This document shows positions 53,447-64,000 of a stretch of 64,000 nt of DNA, piece after piece. Made by a program: the position numbers and the translations under genes. Within the stretch, counting starts at the first letter, position 1. The number at the start of each line of letters is the position of its first letter. The notes under the pieces are model-generated. The model worked only from the letters and a program-made list of their open reading frames with translations. It did not search any database and was not told the origin of the DNA. Source of the stretch: Ascidia mentula (Eukaryota; Chordata; Ascidiacea; Phlebobranchia; Ascidiidae); contig OX387198.1 of assembly GCA_947561715.1 (NCBI GenBank), forward strand, positions 16,926,001-16,990,000, read 5' to 3'.

Positions 53447-56423
53447 ATGATGGCCCAGTTTAAAACTAAGTCCCCAGACCTATGTTTTTTGGCTAGTAAT
53501 GAACACACTCACTCACAGTACTATGATCATGCATCACTGGATATGACACTGAGAAATATGTTGGAGAATGATCTATATATTATCCACATTAACATTTGCA
53601 GTTGAAAAAAAACACAAAGATGATTTAGAGAATTGGATATCAAATATGTCTAAAATTCCTGATATAATAATGATAACCGAAACGAGAATGAAGCATAGTG
53701 TTATTTACACCACAGATATTGAAGGGTATGAATTTTGCCACATTGACACAGTTTCTAATGCGGGTGGTGTAGGAATGTACATTAAACAGTCACTTTCTTT
53801 TCACATAAGGCATGACATCACACTCCTTTGTCAAGATAGTGAAAACTTATGGGTTGAATTATCACTTAAGAAACAACAAATTGTCCTTGGTGTAATATAC
53901 AGACATCCCACATACTCTCATGACTCATTCCAAGATGCACTTTCCCAAACCTTACATGATCTTAATAAACATAATATTCCAGTTTATATTGGTGGTGATT
54001 TTAACATTGATTTGATGAAACATAACAGTTCTGACTCAGTGCGCAATTTCATAGATACCCTTGCCTCATACAGTTATACACCTCTGATATGCCAACCTAC
54101 CAGGATAACTCCCCACAGTGCAACTCTAATTGATAATTTTTTCTCTACTAATTCCAATGTAAAGTTTAAATCTGGTATTATTACAACAGACATATCTGAC
54201 CATCTTGGAATATTTATCATACTCCACACAGTAGCCCTCAGTAAACCACTAGAGAAAATACTTGTTAGAGATATGCAACATTTTTCTGCCCCAAACCTAA
54301 TGCAAGACATAAACTTTCTGATCGAAAGCTTAACTCATTCCAACCAAAACCCTATTGATCAATTTACTCATTTTGTCCAAAACTTTATTTCCATTTTACA
54401 ACATCATGCACCACTATCCCACCTGTCCAGAAGAAGAAGGAAACTAGCACAGAAACCATGGATAAGCAAAGCAATATACACTTCCATTAAGAAAAAAAAT
54501 AGACTTTTTCACATGTTATGCAAATCACATTTTTCCAGTATTAGCAAATACAACCAATATAAGGCATACAGAAACCGTTTGAACCATGTAATGAAACAAG
54601 CGAAAATCATTTTTTACAAGAAAAAACTAAAAGGTAGTGAAAAAGACATTGCTGGAATATGGAAAATAATCAACAGTATATTGCAGCGTAAACAGTCCAA
54701 ACCCCATAAACCCACTGTTGTAAGAACAAACCATGGAAATATGTCACATGACCCTTTAATTATATCGAACACTTTTAATTCCTTCTTTGCCAGCATAGGA
54801 AATAGCATTGCACTCTCCATACCGTCTCCAGATAAACCCCTCCCAGCTGTTGCTTTAAGTGGCAATGTGTCTTCATCCTTCTTCTTCTATGAAACAACAC
54901 CAGACGAGATAGAAATGTATATATCCCTTTTAGATGCAACAAAATCGGTACCATCTCATGATATCCCCATTAGGTTCATTAAGCTAGTTAAATACATAAT
55001 TTCACCCTTCCTGTCGGAGGTGTATAACTGGTGTATTCGTAATGGACAATATCCCGTAGTTCTTAAGTCGGCAGAAGTAATTCCCATACACAAAAATGGT
55101 TCTGTGAGTGAGTGCACTAATTACAGGCCAATATCATTATTGTCCCCTTTTGCAAAAATTTTTGAAAAAATTATTCACAGCCGCCTATATAACTACCTTG
55201 AAAAAAGTAAGTTAATTTCACAGCATCAATACGGATTTAGAAGTAAACATTCCACGTCACTCGCCATTTACGACATTTACGAGAAGCTGCTAGAATCTTT
55301 CGACAATAAACAGTTTACATGCGCCATTTTTCTAGACCTGTCTAAGGCATTCGACACCGTAAATCACGAGAAGTTGTTGGAAAAGTTAGAGCGCCGGTAT
55401 GGAATTAGGGGAAATACCCTACACTTAATCCACAGTTACCTTGTAGGTAGAAGTCAATGCACTAGAATAGGAAATTCTGTGTCGGATATTAAACCCATAA
55501 CATGCGGTTGCCCACAGGGTTCGCCATTAGCTCCTTTACTTTTTTTATTGTACATCAATGACCTTCCGCAAGTATCCTCTTTTACAACCAAATTGTTTGC
55601 TGACGACACGGTTCTTTCAATGACCTCCCCTTCACTTATTGACTTACAATCCCGTGTTAACGAACAACTCACAAATGTTGACAACTGGTTAAGGCACAAT
55701 CGACTTTCTCTCAACATTCGGAAAACAAAGTTCCTATTGTTTTCCCCTTCCACCTCAAGCACTGGCAATTTCACCGTCACCATCGGTCATGAAAAACTTT
55801 TGCGATCAGATAATATTAAGTACCTCGGTGTATACATTGATGACAAACTAACCTGGACAACTCACATTCATTATTTAGAAAAGAAATTGTCACAAGCATG
55901 CGGCACTTTTTTTCAGTTGCGAAATTATCTTGACGTTAAAACTTTGAGAAACGTTTACTATTCATTTGTATATTCCCATATTCAGTACGCTATCGGTGCT
56001 TGGGGTGGAGGATCGGCACTCTCACTGAAAAAACTCAACACTATTCATAATAATATACTCCGCTCCATAACCTTTAGTTCCTTTCAAAGCCACGTCACGC
56101 CATTATACAAGAAATTAGATCTCACAAAAATTAGAGACATTTACAAACTCGAACTGGCCAAAGTAATGCACGATTTCCATACCGGCAATCTACCGGCCTC
56201 CTACAACTCCTTATTTTCGTTAGTAGGCACAGTGCACGATCATTTCACAAGAAATGCATCGCAAAAGAACTTATTTCACCCAAGAGTTAACACCACCTTC
56301 GGCTTACGTATGCTAAAACATAGGGGCCCACAGATATGGGAGGAAATAAACCCTTCCATTAGATCGCTCTCCCGTCCATCATTTAAAAAAAAAATCCGCC
56401 AATATTTCACATCTCAGTATTAA
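53447..56423 (+). pseudogene. LINE ORF2: endonuclease and reverse transcriptase, one frameshift
   Basis: The ATG at 53447 opens 52 codons, then TGA (53603-53605) next to an A8 run; a one-base loss there moves the remaining 940-odd codons into the next frame, which is open to 56423. In that long frame the apurinic-type endonuclease occupies residues 1-230 (DIIMITETR, GGDFNID near 141, SDHLGIFI near 214). The reverse transcriptase occupies about 480-760 (VIPIHKNG, NYRPISLLSPF, FLDLSKAFDTVNHE, CGCPQGSPLAPLLF and FADDT near 677, the catalytic aspartates). The C-terminal region carries the usual conserved helical part. Apart from the homopolymer slip no lesion is seen. Confidence 0.92.
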
Positions 56424-57067
56424 CTTCCTTTTTCATCCACCCTGTTAGCAGTCCGTTTTCCCCTTTTTTCTTGTAGTCCTCCTGTCGTTTATTGCGTTTC
56501 TTCTGTCTTTTTTTTATGGTGTTTTTATTTGTGTTTTTATGTATATTCCACTGTACACTCTACGCCTAAATGAACAATTTACTGCCGTAGGATCCGTTGT
56601 TGTTTCAGACCTAGGAGCGCTGCACACCAACATCATAACGTGCGATTGATCATCAGCAAGACCTACGATGATTCAACAAGCGCAACCTCCATACGATCCT
56701 GACCATCTCCAACCAAAACCACCACGTTTGGACTGTCCTCGGGACGTTAAGGTCTGTCGATGTGGATCAAAGGAAACGTTCTAAGAACCGAGTTGGCGTT
56801 TGCGTTTCGATGGGTTTTGCTTTGGCCAGCACGGCCGGGTGGCCACCTTTTCGTCACATGCAGCTTGTCGCAACCCATCACCTCCCAGTGCGACTGGCTG
56901 CGATCCTACGGCAGACGGTGATTCTCCGTGAGGAAATCACCTTTACATGGGCGCCTGACTCGATAACCTTTATGGTTTTATCGGTGCCCATGCCATTTCA
57001 TTTCCTTGTTTTTTGTTCGTCGCGTAGTTGCTTTTCTCGCAAAAATAAACATGATTTGATTTGATTT

Positions 57068-57636
57068 GAAACCAAGGCTTCGGTCGTAGAACGTTTTAAT
57101 CGTACCTTAAAACAGCGCATGTGGCAGTATTTTACGCACAAGGGCGAAATGAAGTACATCGACGTGCTGAAGGACTTCGTCGAGAGATATAACAATTCCT
57201 TCCACAGGAGCATTCGAACGAGCCCGGCGTCGGTGAGTGCAGCGAACCAGGAGTTAGTTTGGGAAACTTATACGGCGATCCTCCGCGACTGGCCAAGGAG
57301 TGGAAATTCGCGGTGGGGGCCATGGTGCGAATCGCCGTCACTCGTCGAACGTTCAAAAAAGGATATCTGCCAAACTGGTCTGACGAGGTTTTCTTTGTCA
57401 ACGCTCGCCGTCGGACAAACCTCCACACCTATACCCTGATCGAGGAGCTAATAAGCGGCTCCTTTTACGAACAGGAATTACAAAACGTGGAAAAAAATCT
57501 TTTCACAGTCGAGAAGGTATTGGGAAAACGAAAAAGGCGTGGGATGAAAGAGCTGCTTATAAAATGGTCAAATTACCCTGAAAGTTTTAATTCCTGGGTA
57601 AACGCGAAGGACGTTGTACATTTACCGACCCGCTGA
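57068..57636 (+). pseudogene. Polinton integrase, C-terminal part with chromodomain
   Basis: Continues the integrase after the LINE: KASVVERFNRTLK holds the catalytic Glu, followed by RYNNSFHRSI. A one-base change of frame lies near 57262. The second frame then runs GNLYGDPPRLAKEW (linker), an SH3-like basic barrel, and a chromodomain at the end (FTVEKVLGKRKRR, LIKWSNYPESFNSWV). Chromodomains in integrases target insertion to marked chromatin. Stop at 57634-57636. Confidence 0.85.
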
Positions 57637-57643
57637 CATTTCG

Positions 57644-58210
57644 ATGACGCCAAAAAGCGATTGGATTTGGTGCGGTCGAATCTTACCCCGCGCAGAAGTT
57701 GTATTTTTCACCCAAGTCATTCTCGTGTTCGTCGTGGTGGCCGCCAGTCTCGTGAATTCGAATCCGAATCTTTGGACGGCTTTACTCGCGAGCGGCGTGG
57801 GTTATCTTTGGCCGGCACCCACTTTGCAAAAGAAACATGTTTTTCATAACGCTTCCGAGCAACAGCAGTTTACAGTATTACCCCCAGAACACGACGACGA
57901 ATTACACGACCAAGCTTCCGAAAGCGATCCACCTCGATCAGGGGCGATAAAGGAGATCGCTCTGAGCGACATTCAATATCCGCTCAGTTGGGCGAACGTG
58001 ACATTTAACGAAATGTGGTTCGCCATTAAGATACGATCCGCAGACGAAGTTGTCAGGGAAACCTTTGTTCTGCCCGACGGCCAATACAAATCGGGAAGGG
58101 AAATTGTGGGCGGTATGATGACGTTATTGAGATCACAAGGGTCGAGGGGTTTCAGAAGGCTTCTTCGTGGCTTGGAGATCGAACATTTTCCCCCAGCGGT
58201 GGAACTGTAA
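57644..58210 (+). CDS. Membrane-segment protein fused to penton N-terminal part
   Basis: One open frame of 188 codons that appears to join two Polinton genes. Residues 1-60 (KSDWIWCGRI, a membrane helix at about 19-37, then LLASGVGYLWPAPT) match the small single-pass protein found next to the integrase. From about residue 65 the polar stretch leads into IALSDIQYPLSW, a strong signature of the Polinton penton-like minor capsid protein (single jelly roll). The boundary between the two genes is unclear, and a small deletion may have fused them. The frame ends at 58210, while penton homology resumes in another frame at 58234. Confidence 0.65.
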   Translation: MTPKSDWIWCGRILPRAEVVFFTQVILVFVVVAASLVNSNPNLWTALLASGVGYLWPAPTLQKKHVFHNASEQQQFTVLPPEHDDELHDQASESDPPRSGAIKEIALSDIQYPLSWANVTFNEMWFAIKIRSADEVVRETFVLPDGQYKSGREIVGGMMTLLRSQGSRGFRRLLRGLEIEHFPPAVEL

Positions 58211-58536
58211 AAAATCTCGTTGTCTTCGACTTCGTGACGCGTTATACCACTGTGAATATACCCGAGGGGTGCGAGATGACACTCTCGGTCGAATTGGCGC
58301 GCATGCTGGGCTATGAAACGACCAACGAGTCCCTTGTCGTTGAATCGGGTAGACACAGAAGCGGAAAACGATGCGCGCTTGAGAGTTATACGTTTTCGTC
58401 CATATTCGTGTATTGCGATATTCTTGAACTGCGCGTTGTCGGAAACATTGCGGTGTTCCTTATTGCGTCCAAAATGACATTCACGATTTCGAAAGATATT
58501 ACGTTACACAAGCCGGCGGCGGGATGCCGTTCTTAG
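58211..58536 (+). pseudogene. Penton-like protein, C-terminal part
   Basis: After the stop at 58210 the homology continues in a shifted frame: SVELARMLGYE and SIFVYCDILELRVVGN are characteristic of the second half of the Polinton penton. The usual PLL motif after VVGN is altered (NIAVFLI). A frameshift near 58205-58235 separates it from the first half. Confidence 0.75.
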
Positions 58537-58640
58537 CGGGGTCCGTTTCAGAACGAGGCCACGGTTTAGGCAGAATATTCGCCAGTCTCGGTAAAGCGGT
58601 GTTGCCTTTGTTGAAAAGTGGAGCTAAATTGGGATTGACA
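58524..58640 (+). pseudogene. Small capsid protein (pVI-like), N-terminal part
   Basis: Overlaps the penton end. ERGHGLGRIFASLGKAVLPLLKSGAKLG was cut to its key features: an RGHGLG start and an amphipathic helix ending LLKSGAK, seen in the short Polinton protein that normally precedes the major capsid gene. Homology stops at about 58640, where an unrelated segment begins. Confidence 0.65.
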
Positions 58641-59560
58641 GTGGTAGAACTCGAACGATTCCACGCTTTCAATCAGTGGCCTCAAATAGGCGAAGGGCGA
58701 AAACACCGATTTCGACTTGAAGCTTATGCCGATGCCGTTCGCCGAAAGGTCCACCGACAGAGATTGATCAAACAATCGTCCAGAGCGACCGAGGTCGACC
58801 AGTGCACAACCTGCACCCGACAAAAGCCGTCCCCCGTCGGTTTGGGAATCAACAGCACGTAGGGTGACTCCGAAAACAAGCTTTTCGCGAGCTGTCTTAA
58901 TTCATCGTTGTCAAACAATTCCCCTCTGAATCACACGTAAAGCGTAGCGCAGTGAAGTCTGGTACCTGTCAAACAACGATAGGTGAGTGAACGGGTGGCG
59001 GCGACCACGACGACGAGGTGGCAAACAATCGAATATTTCCTGCGGGTACTTTTCTTTTGCATATTTCGGTGAGAATTTCAGTTGCGGTTTTCGGCTTGCC
59101 TCCGCCGCTGCTGCCGCCGCGAGAATCCGCCACATCGTCGGGGTTCGCTCCTTTGCTGAGAGACATTATTTCCGTCGCTGTTGTGTTTGCTTTATCGATG
59201 GACAACGTCCCCGGCCTACCGACGCCGCGTTATTTATAACGAAAAAACAACAGGAAATGACGTCAAGTCTTTTGTGCCGACGACGGAGGTTGGTCGAGTC
59301 CGCGGTCTTGCACACGATGGTGCAATCCACTCTCTCAAAATGATTTGTCACGAACAAAGAAACTTAAACTGTCTCGTGTCGCATCTAATCGTCGAAAGGT
59401 TTTACGACCCTACCCGATTACGAGCCCTTGCACGACGGGGGATCGCTGACGGAGTGTTGTTGTCAAACAGCATTCGCACCGACCCGGACTGACCCTGAAG
59501 CTCTTAACTCGCTGTGTCGCACAAAGCCACAGCCAACACCACGATTTGTTTTCGTTTTAT
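58641..59560. other. Unassigned Polinton-internal segment
   Basis: No gene recognised. Minus-strand frames at 58566-58918 (LRQLAKSLFSESPYVLLIPKPT, then in another frame GRSGRLFDQSLSVDLSANG) look protein-like and could be a broken gene read opposite to the penton. Another minus-strand stretch at 58970-59205 is alanine/glycine-rich. A plus-strand piece near 59385 (ERFYDPTRLRALARRG) faintly recalls the N-terminus of Polinton integrases. The major capsid gene that should lie here is not recognisable. Confidence 0.4.
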
Positions 59561-59578
59561 TGCTTTACGAAAAAAAGA

Positions 59579-59613
59579 ATACACACACACACACACACCC
59601 ACACACACACACA
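59579..59613. repeat. (AC)n microsatellite
   Basis: About seventeen AC units with one CC interruption, just beyond the 3' end of the polymerase gene. Confidence 0.9.
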
Positions 59614-59667
59614 AAGAGAGAAAGTGGTTCGATGCACAACCGACGGCGGTTGTTCAATCTCGGAGGT

Positions 59668-61403
59668 TCACAAATCCAACGGTACGGTGGAAACGCCGTC
59701 GGCCAACACTTTACGTTTACAATAAAATTACCGATTACACTTCGCGATTGTTCGTAGGTGAAAACGGACTGGTTCATGACCCGAAATCCGGTGTTTTTTC
59801 CCGCCACGCTCACGCCGGTATTAAGCACGTCGAGATAGTGCTGAAAAGAAAGCGGGTTTTGGGATTTGTTGAGTCCCTTTGACGTTTGCTTGTGGTCCCC
59901 TTCGCCACCTTTACAAAAATATGTTTTTGCGGCGAGGGCCACAATTCCAGTTCCCCGCCACTCGATCTTAAAAAGACCGGGTGTGCGAAGGTCGGAACGC
60001 TCGCGAACTTTATACAGCACGGATGCTGGATAAACGGACGATGGGAGACACGCGTTTCGACAAACTCGGAGCGATGGAGGTCACAACAAGGCGATGGGAA
60101 CCATTTGTGTTTTTTTTGAAAAAATTCACGTTTCAAGCTGGGGCAAACCACGTCATCGAAACTGTCGGCCACCAAAGCAATATAAAACGAATCGGTGTCC
60201 GAAACTGTCAACTCAAAATTACAACGGTCGACATAACGATCGATAAAATCGTAGTAGAACTCGAGCATGTGCAATTTAGCATATTGCAAACAAAGAAACC
60301 AACATGAACCGGTAGATTTTGATGGATTGTTTGCTTTTTGAGTTTCATCTCGTACAGATCGTCGTTAACCTTTTCGACGTGCTTGAAGCGGGGAGAGTTG
60401 ATCAATCTTTTTGCGTTTTTTTCGCACAGATACTTTGTATCCAAATGTTTTCGTTTGTTCGTGATCACTTTACCGTAACTGGCATTGCCTGGAAAAGGAC
60501 GAAGAAGATTAACACAAAAGTTACATAAAAAGCACAACAAAAACATTTGACTAAACAACAATATTTACCGAGTAGTTTGAACGTGTCTCGGATTAGCTTT
60601 TTCTCAGGTTCAACATCCCCCAAGCGACGTGCTTTGGTGACCGCGTCCGTGAACGATTCGAAACAACGGTTGGGTTTGTAGCATATGACTTGGTAAATGT
60701 GACTGACAACCAGACCGTGCGATAAACACCACCGTAACAAAGGGGTGGCGAGCAAAATTTTGTCCCCTTTAAGACTCGCGATTAAAGATCGACGTTTGGT
60801 AGTTAGAATGCCGTGTTTTTCTGCAAAATTTCTCATGTATTTCCCGATATCGGCACGCGAAATATCTATGTTTTTGAAAATCGGACACATCTCGCTAAAA
60901 TATTCGCGCTTTTCGGGTAGAACAGCGATATCGCATTCGACCAAGCCAAACAGGGTGCCGGAACGGACAGCCTCGAGTACGTTAGCAAAATTCCGAACCG
61001 TTGGAATGCGAAGTTTTTGAAACATCCGCCCAGCAACGAAATCGCGCACGGACTTGTCGCCACGCTGCAGTGCGTACCATTCACACTCCCATATGTGCAA
61101 AACCTCGTACCCAAGCCGCCGAAAATAGGCCGTGACTTCGGTGGTTTTTTCGCGGGCAACCACCGGGGCATTTTTATCTTTGTAACGAAAACGCGATGAG
61201 CACGTTTCACACCCGTGAAAATAGCAACCGTGAAACTGAAAAATTTTTCTGTGTTCGTGACAATAACCGTCCACCGGGATGTTACGCTGACCTATACGAA
61301 CTTCGCCTTTATTGAACTGATAATGCCCAGAACCCTGCAATAACGGCTCACCACAAAGCCAAAGTAACCCAGGCTGATTTAACTTATTGGACGTCGTGTT
61401 CAA
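59668..61403 (-). pseudogene. Protein-primed DNA polymerase B, C-terminal portion, with intron
   Basis: Minus-strand DNA_pol_B_2-type polymerase. The 5' exon (60569-61403) has DGYCHEHRKIFQFHGCYFHGC. A GT-AG intron of 80 nt (60489-60568) interrupts the NASYGK motif; because 80 is not a multiple of three, splicing is needed to keep the frame. Downstream are LPVH, then a frameshift near 60280, SDTDSFYIAL with the two catalytic aspartates (60188-60199), a second frameshift near 60030, TPGLFKIEW and KGLNKSQNPL, and a third frameshift close to the C-terminus, where the expected ending and TGA (59668-59670) lie in another frame. The exonuclease and N-terminal parts are absent. Upstream of 61403 an acceptor-like AG suggests a further intron. 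Confidence 0.88.
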
Positions 61404-61835
61404 CTATAAAACGAATAAAAACAGTACAAAATGCCACTGGCCAAGATCTCAATAATCCACAACACCGTAAAAGAGATGCTCACTACACGACGCCCAGAAG
61501 AAGACTCCCTAGATTTAGGGAAATCCTTCGCTACACCACAATCACCAACCAATCAGGATGCGCCTTCTCGACACGCGGCACATCCGGGGCATAAGCGGAG
61601 CGAAAAATAATAGGAGAGGGGAGACGAAAGTAATAAAATAGTGTGGTGAAAGTGAAGTGAGAGACTTAAAAGCGATATACGTGCGTAAAACAATATAATA
61701 AATAAGTGGTAACAACGAAAGAAAACAGTGAAATTACAAGGTGCCAGCAAGAAAGGTGAAAACAATGAAATACATACAATAACTAACAAAAGTGAAAGGT
61801 GACGTGAAGGAAAGAAAATTCGTAACACTTTTATA
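61404..61835 (-). promoter_or_regulatory. Leader and TATA box upstream of the polymerase
   Basis: Minus-strand TATAAAAG (61828-61835) is followed by a pyrimidine-rich leader and, just before the polymerase exon, a TTTTATAG acceptor. The whole stretch is conserved in the fragment at 32465-32996, which supports it as a defined part of the element. Confidence 0.45.
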
Positions 61836-64000
61836 TCCGTAGTTTGGTAGAATTTGCTGTTGTGTGAAGTGGTTTTTCCATTTGTTATGGTTATGTCGAA
61901 GTTTGAGTTTGATTAGTTATGGAAAACCACTAGTTAAATTTAAAGTTTTCAAATGCAAAATCTAATTCATGTGATGCATATTTGTTCTTCGCCGGCAACG
62001 CTATATAAGTATTAATTGATTGTGTTTTTGCCATTGGCTGGTCGCGTAAATATTTCAACCATTAAAAAATTACGAACTGTGTAGATTAGGCATTTTACTA
62101 CAAGTATGATAGAACTTGTCCAAACAAAGACTATAATCGGTTGGAGTGTAAAAATATACCACGTGGTTGGATGTGAACAGTTGGTGCAGATACATGAGGT
62201 CACGTATATAATCGGGGATGCTTTGGAAGCAATAAACATTTTATTTTTAATAAACTACAACCTACTGAACAACTTTTACGCTTTTTGCAACAACGCTTTC
62301 GTAGGTTTTTGGGAGCTGCGTTAAGAGCTAACCTCTAGCCTGTCCCCGTACGACGGATGGTAGGTAATAACTGACGTCATACTCTCATGACAATGGGCGA
62401 TTGTTAGGGGTCAAAATCGGACTGTAAATAGGATTGGCAGTACAATTTTGCAACATTTTCATCTCATATTTTCTGTTATGTTTTAGTGCAATTACGCCTT
62501 CGCACTTAGACATCGTTAAAAACGTTCAAGATATCTTTAACTTGTGATTTTGCATGACTAATTTTCTCGTCTAATTTCGATATAAATTTTTACTTCACAA
62601 AGTGGTACTCAATCACCGCACCATGCTTTCTGTGACATAACTTTTGTCGATTTTTTAATCATTCATTGTCTTGCCTTTATAATCTGCCGCTGTCAATGCG
62701 ACGACCTGGAGGCAGAAGAGTGCAATTGTATATATAAAAAACTTGAACTACATTATGTGATAATTGTATCACTTTGTTTTGTAAATTAAATTCCGCATTA
62801 TTCTTGAAAATTGATCTTGATTTTATAATGTGATTTAAAACGTCGTAACTTGCATTTATCGAAGTAACTTGGTTTGAGACACTGTAAATACATTGGTGGT
62901 GTTGCATAACGTTGTAAGAAAATAGTTTGTAAAACAGTTTAGTGAGGTTGGTTTGTGTAAAAGGAAGTTATAAAGTTATCTTTGTGCTAGTTTGCTCAAT
63001 AACGAACTCAGTAGGCAGTGGTGGCAAGAACGGACATAACCTTTCACGTCGGCCCTTCACCCGGACCAGAAGTGTCTTTTTCCTATAACCTCAGGACGCT
63101 GCGTTAACGGCTAACCATAATTTAGCGTAGAAAGCATCCCGGGAAGGGCATTGCATCTTCTTCCTCATTGGTCGATCGACATAGCGCATCGGCGTGACCG
63201 TGTTTCTCTCCCAGGCGATGACACGCAATCCGATCTCCTAACAATAGATTTAATTACCGGTTTTGGGTGTACGTCTGTGCTATTCCCGGCACGGTTACCC
63301 GTGATTTGCTTGGTGTCGGACTTTGCTGGGAGGGGTTTACCTGCGATGAGGGTTGTACAGACATAAATGGACATAATCTCGGCGGGCCGGACCGTTGAAG
63401 TCCACTAGTTGACGGTCCTTGAGACCCCGCACAAAGCAAGAAGCTTCATCTCATTTTTAATGGCTGCGTCGGCTGCGTTCGTGTAAGCATGTACTGCTAG
63501 AGCCATGTTTTTGTTTCCTTTGGATTCGGTTGACTAATTGGCTTCTCAATGCGCATTGGCTAGTGGGGTTAGCTTCGATCGCTTTGGCTTTCATAACTAT
63601 CTCATCGAATTGCATTTCGTGCAGGTTTTCAGCCTCGTTTGAATGTCCCAAATAAAGTCATTGTCAACGTTTGTTAAAAAAAGATGCTTCTTAGTTTCTT
63701 CCGTAACTTTGTTGCGGCGCATTTTTTGGGAATTAAATACTTCAAAATGAAAGTTTTAATGAGGGGCGAATGTTAAAACCCATAATCCGGATGGTGAGAA
63801 ACAGTTTATTCCTTCACGTGTGACAGGAACGCTTTTTTACGGTTGCAGCGTCCTGGCACTCGTCAATTTCGTGTTACGCTTCTTAAAACAATAACGCTTT
63901 CCTAGGTCGAATGGAAGCTGTGTTAACGGCCGCCATTATGGTCGTTTTCGCTTTCCTCCAAATAAAATATTTATTCTCGAATTTTCAAGTAAAATAATAC
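61836..64000. other. Right flank, weak gag-like trace
   Basis: Mostly unrecognised. A minus-strand frame at 63457-63651 (MQFDEIVMKAKAIEAN) faintly resembles the end of Ty3/Gypsy Gag before the zinc knuckle, and the frames at 63165-63439 could be its degraded continuation. The word GCGTTAA(C/G)(G/A)GCTAACC occurs near 62319 and 63100, hinting at a short repeat. None of this supports a gene. Confidence 0.3.

Larger units (their letters stand above)
52900..57067 (+). mobile_element. LINE (CR1/L2/Jockey-like), 5'-truncated
   Basis: A 4.2-kb non-LTR retrotransposon lying inside the integrase gene. The four bases GAAA flank it (52896-52899 and 57068-57071), a short target duplication or coincidence. 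It starts within ORF1, has a nearly intact ORF2, a 0.64-kb 3' region, and ends in three repeats of ATTTG (TGATTTGATTTGATTTG), a short-repeat tail as in CR1/L2-type elements rather than poly(A). High integrity shows that it is young relative to the Polinton. Confidence 0.9.
51016..61835. mobile_element. Rearranged Polinton/Maverick (adintovirus-like) element
   Basis: A visibly GC-richer block containing hallmark Polinton genes: packaging ATPase tail, retroviral-type integrase with chromodomain, penton-like protein, small hydrophobic capsid-associated proteins, and protein-primed DNA polymerase B. Almost every gene is truncated or frameshifted, no major capsid gene is recognised, and the parts are joined by internal deletions. 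The left edge may be AGTAGTATACTAGG at about 51026, but I could not find its inverted partner at the right. The right limit is set by the end of homology to the fragment at 32465. Confidence 0.88.

Noticed and set aside
54074..54310. Minus-strand frames within LINE ORF2
   Set aside because: Shadows of the endonuclease and reverse-transcriptase frame with no motifs.
63165..63651. Calling a Gypsy gag gene
   Set aside because: Resemblance is limited to one short helix-like stretch; no zinc knuckle, protease or long terminal repeat was found.
1..64000. CRISPR arrays, bacterial operons, rRNA genes
   Set aside because: No regularly spaced repeats, no ribosome-binding-site pattern and no rRNA-like sequence; the window is eukaryotic.

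Overview
This is a stretch of animal nuclear DNA. It holds spliced metazoan genes with short GT-AG introns (a nucleoporin 35 orthologue, a NIMA-related kinase 8 orthologue and an Aurora kinase), among AT-rich spacers and many mobile elements. The compact spacing, the intron-poor first genes and splice-acceptor-like sequence just ahead of start codons would fit a tunicate such as a sea squirt, but nothing here proves that. I call the organism an invertebrate metazoan, probably a chordate-grade deuterostome.

Layout. Positions 1-6 kb show no gene I can support. From 6.1 to 15.1 kb three same-strand genes follow one another closely: NUP35, an unrecognised 323-residue protein, and NEK8. NEK8 could be resolved into 17 exons that sum to 693 codons, almost exactly the human length. 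16.4-17.6 kb is a decayed pogo-like DNA transposon. 19.36-20.28 kb is an intronless Aurora kinase. 21.6-32 kb is a patchwork of duplicated units carrying three copies of a GNAT acetyltransferase-like gene; two of them form a large inverted repeat, and one of those has a nonsense codon. A truncated Harbinger transposon lies inside the patchwork. From 34.7 to 41.4 kb there are two divergent copies of a six-exon gene for a secreted cysteine-rich protein with a TIL-like domain. One copy is intact and the other carries a single-base frameshift. A third, ruined copy lies at 50.1-51.0 kb. 48.1-49.7 kb is a Penelope-like retroelement with long inverted flanks and a 14-bp target duplication.

51.0-61.8 kb is a visibly GC-richer, rearranged Polinton/Maverick (adintovirus-like) element. 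It includes a broken BIR-domain gene, the tail of a packaging ATPase, small capsid-associated proteins, an integrase split by a nearly intact LINE, a penton-like protein, and the C-terminal part of a protein-primed DNA polymerase B on the minus strand. I found no major capsid gene. A 0.5-kb relative of its polymerase end sits at 32.5 kb. The last 2 kb hold only a weak gag-like trace.

The most interesting thread is a dispersed small element whose conserved core is a type I hammerhead ribozyme (CUGAUGA, stem II, GAAA, and a UC cleavage site, with stem I pairing GCUGCA to UGCAGC). Three copies keep an intact core, several are decayed, and three insertions show 10-12 bp target duplications, one of which duplicates a NEK8 splice donor. 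A different hammerhead-like core is present in both inverted flanks of the Penelope-like element, and a third, decayed one in a 0.2-kb palindromic insertion. Self-cleaving RNA is therefore a recurring theme of the mobile DNA here.
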